From positions 1 through 16,376 of the forward strand of contig DASUZB010000173.1 in assembly GCA_036377075.1 (NCBI GenBank): a DNA stretch of 16,376 bases, given 5' to 3'. How positions within the stretch are numbered: position 1 is the first letter of the stretch; each line of letters starts with the position of its first letter. Made by a program: the position numbers and the translations under genes. The notes under the pieces were generated by a model. That model was not told where the DNA came from. It saw nothing but the letters and a program-made list of their open reading frames with translations, and made no database searches. Below are positions 14,731 through 16,376 of the stretch, one piece after another. Source of the stretch: DASUZB01 sp036377075 (GTDB taxonomy: Bacteria > Actinomycetota > CALGFH01).

Positions 14731-16162
14731 AGATGGATTTCCTTACCTTCCCCAGGGAGGTCTCGATCCCTTCCTGGTATCCCGTGCGGTACGACCCCTT
14801 TTGGATGAAGTCGTCGATCTTGTCGAGCTCGGTCTCCTGCCCTTGCGCCCAGCTCGTCCATCGGCCCGCCAGCCTGACGTTCTGGACGAGGACGTCCCGT
14901 GCCCAGGCGCGCTGCTCGGTTGGAGCCCCCTCGACGGTGTTGGACAGGGTTCCCCGACCCGTCTCGAGCAGCTCCCGGTACCTGTTCGAATCGTCGACCA
15001 GTTTCCTGGCGCCTCCGCGCACGGACAGGAGCGCGCCGCGCAGGTCCTTGCTCTTCAGCCTGGCCTCTTCGGCGGCCTCCAGCACCGCGGTGCCCTCGTC
15101 GAGGGCGGCCGACGCGGCCTGGCCGCTCTTCCCCATCCCGCCCAGCTCCTTCTGCAGGTCCAACTGGGCTGTTTCGGCGTCGTACACGTAGCGTGTCAGC
15201 AGCTCGAACTTGGATTCGAGGGTGCTCTGCGCCCGTGCGAGTCCAGCGGCAGCGGCCTCGATGTCGGCAAGGGCCTGCCGGTCCTCGAGCCCTTGAATCT
15301 TCACGGCGAGTTCCTGGACCTTGTCGCGGGCGTTCTTGATCTGCTCGGCGTAGGTTCCCCCGAACGCAAGGTCCTTGATGTAGTTGCCGACGAGCCCCTG
15401 CGCCTTGTCCAGGGCCGTGGTGATCCCCTTCTCGGGTTCGATGACCGTCGTGGCGAAGTCCACGAACGTCTCGAGGACGTGGATGGCGCTGGCGCGCTTC
15501 TCCTCCCAGCCCTTGAGGTCTTCGACTGCCTTGTCCTTTTCTCGACCGGTCTTCAGCCGTTCCTGCGCGATGCCCTTCGACTCGAGGACCTTCATGCCTT
15601 CGACGACGCCCTGGCGAGCCCCCTCGATGTCCTTCATCAGGCTCCGCAAGTTCGGCTTCGCCCCGTTGTAGTGGTCGATGGCCGCTTTGAGCGACCGTCT
15701 CCGGCCACCGGACAGGCGCTTGGCCGCCGATCCGATGCCGGCGACGGTCTTCGCCGCCTGCGGACCGTTGGCCTGGGCCGCCATGCGAAGCATCTCGACC
15801 AGGCCGTCGACCGGCTTCCGCTTCTCCGTGGCGGCCCTCCCCAGCCGCGGCAGCGCCCGCATGTCCGCCCGCACCGCGGGGCCTTGCAGCACGAAGTTGG
15901 GGAACTGGAGGTCGGGGACGAGGTAGGTCTGGTCGACCGCGCTCTCGTCGATCGTCGCCTGGGGAGCTCGCTGGAGGGCGACGAGCCGCCGGGTCACGGC
16001 CGTGTTGCCGGCCGTCCGCTGCAGGTGGATGACCGCGCGGACGTCGCCCGACTCCCGCTCGGATAGGAGCCGCTGGACCTGGTGGTCGTCCTCCCGGTCC
16101 CGGTCGACGGCGCGAGGGGCGCTACGCGGCCTACCTGACGTCCCGCTGTCGTACGTGCGCAT
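14729..16162 (-). CDS. LQRTAGN-motif helical protein, candidate contractile-injection-system cargo
   Basis: The protein has 477 residues and no recognised enzymatic domain. A charged, probably disordered N-terminus (1-43) leads to VIHLQRTAGNTAVTRRLVAL (44-63), ending in QR. This LQRxAGNxAVxxL...QR signature recurs in actinobacterial proteins encoded with extracellular contractile injection systems, often ahead of DUF4157. A short hydrophobic stretch, VPDLQFPNFVLQGPAV, follows, then from about residue 120 a long Ala/Leu/Lys/Glu-rich region with strong helical and coiled-coil character. There is no signal peptide or transmembrane helix. ATG 16162 has GGGGAGGG a few bases upstream, a strong ribosome site. 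Codon use is less GC-extreme than in neighbours (many CTT, TTC and AAG codons), suggesting transfer or a different selective history. Function as an effector or structural part is inference; no other injection-system gene is visible. Confidence 0.75.
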   Translation of the reverse strand: MRTYDSGTSGRPRSAPRAVDRDREDDHQVQRLLSERESGDVRAVIHLQRTAGNTAVTRRLVALQRAPQATIDESAVDQTYLVPDLQFPNFVLQGPAVRADMRALPRLGRAATEKRKPVDGLVEMLRMAAQANGPQAAKTVAGIGSAAKRLSGGRRRSLKAAIDHYNGAKPNLRSLMKDIEGARQGVVEGMKVLESKGIAQERLKTGREKDKAVEDLKGWEEKRASAIHVLETFVDFATTVIEPEKGITTALDKAQGLVGNYIKDLAFGGTYAEQIKNARDKVQELAVKIQGLEDRQALADIEAAAAGLARAQSTLESKFELLTRYVYDAETAQLDLQKELGGMGKSGQAASAALDEGTAVLEAAEEARLKSKDLRGALLSVRGGARKLVDDSNRYRELLETGRGTLSNTVEGAPTEQRAWARDVLVQNVRLAGRWTSWAQGQETELDKIDDFIQKGSYRTGYQEGIETSLGKVRKSI

Positions 16163-16233
16163 CGGCCCTCCCCGTCGACCCGGGCCAGCGTGACCGGTGG
16201 GCCGTTGCCCAACAACGAGAGAACGTGTGTCCT

Positions 16234-16257
16234 TTCGGGAACCGACCCCTGCCCGAA
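16234..16257 (-). terminator. Short hairpin after the partial edge gene
   Basis: TTCGGG (16234-16239) pairs with CCCGAA (16252-16257) around a 12-base loop, 14 bases past the stop of the minus-strand gene entering from the right. It may separate that gene from the LQRTAGN gene. The rest of the 16163-16270 gap shows only the ribosome site of the latter and no clear promoter. Confidence 0.28.
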
Positions 16258-16270
16258 CGGGACGACGACG

Positions 16271-16376
16271 TCAGGTGGCCGACGACCGCCTCTCGGCCTC
16301 CACGGCGGCGTCCGGTCCGGCGCCGGCGGCGGCGAGCGCCTCCTCCAGGGTCGGCTGGGCGGCGGTGCCGCCGGCC
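16271..16376 (-). CDS. C-terminal end of an unidentified protein (partial at window edge)
   Basis: On the minus strand the frame is open from the right edge to TGA at 16271. It gives about 34 residues including TAAQPTLEEALAAAGAG and AAVEAERRSSAT. All but one of the codons end in G or C, which is strong coding evidence here. The sequence is an Ala/Glu-rich tail, probably helical then disordered, with no diagnostic motif. It lies upstream of the LQRTAGN gene on the same strand, 108 bases away, so the two may belong to one locus. The family cannot be told from this piece. Confidence 0.55.
   Translation of the reverse strand, partial: AGGTAAQPTLEEALAAAGAGPDAAVEAERRSSAT

Overview
The window is about 16.4 kb of very GC-rich DNA with almost exclusively G or C at third codon positions. 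Together with LAL-type LuxR regulators, GTG starts and leaderless-looking promoters, this suggests an Actinomycetota genome, perhaps a less-studied soil or environmental lineage. The species cannot be named from the sequence. No tRNA, rRNA, CRISPR array, insertion sequence or replication origin was seen, and no stretch longer than 300 bases lacks a gene or gene remnant.

Layout. (1) 1-1801, plus strand: the tail of an amidohydrolase_2 enzyme, followed after 3 bases by a complete M20 metallopeptidase. (2) 1798-6206, minus strand: a decayed S53-type (sedolisin) protease tail, a TMEM175-type potassium channel (DUF1211), a strong hairpin, an unidentified orphan C-terminus, an 876-residue ATPase/LuxR (LAL) regulator, and a LURP-one-related (LOR) protein. 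(3) 6207-11532, plus strand: a divergent control region, then a short KdpD-like sensor kinase overlapping a KdpE-like response regulator, then a KimA-like potassium importer translationally coupled to a QorB/NmrA-like NAD(P)-binding protein. (4) 11519-12512: a scar where the 3' third of a sarcosine-oxidase-like flavoenzyme (minus) abuts head to head a LivF ABC ATPase (plus) that lacks its N-terminus. (5) 12630-14702, plus strand: a GH4 alpha-galactosidase (melA) followed by a DeoR-family regulator. (6) 14729-16376, minus strand: a 477-residue helical protein with an N-terminal LQRTAGN motif like that of proteins linked to extracellular contractile injection systems, and the C-terminus of one more gene at the window edge.

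How the parts fit. The best functional story is potassium homeostasis. The KdpD/KdpE pair, which lacks the usual KdpD and Usp sensor domains, sits directly upstream of a KimA-type importer, and a TMEM175-type channel lies nearby. The sensor-kinase promoter carries three GCAAAGA direct repeats spaced by 22 and 11 bases, the helical phasing expected of an OmpR/PhoB-family operator. The melA-deoR pair is a small sugar-utilisation unit. The LQRTAGN protein has visibly less extreme codon use and is the strongest candidate for transferred, effector-like cargo. Several gene boundaries hold truncated gene ends, which points to repeated deletion (or, at one junction, possibly mis-assembly).
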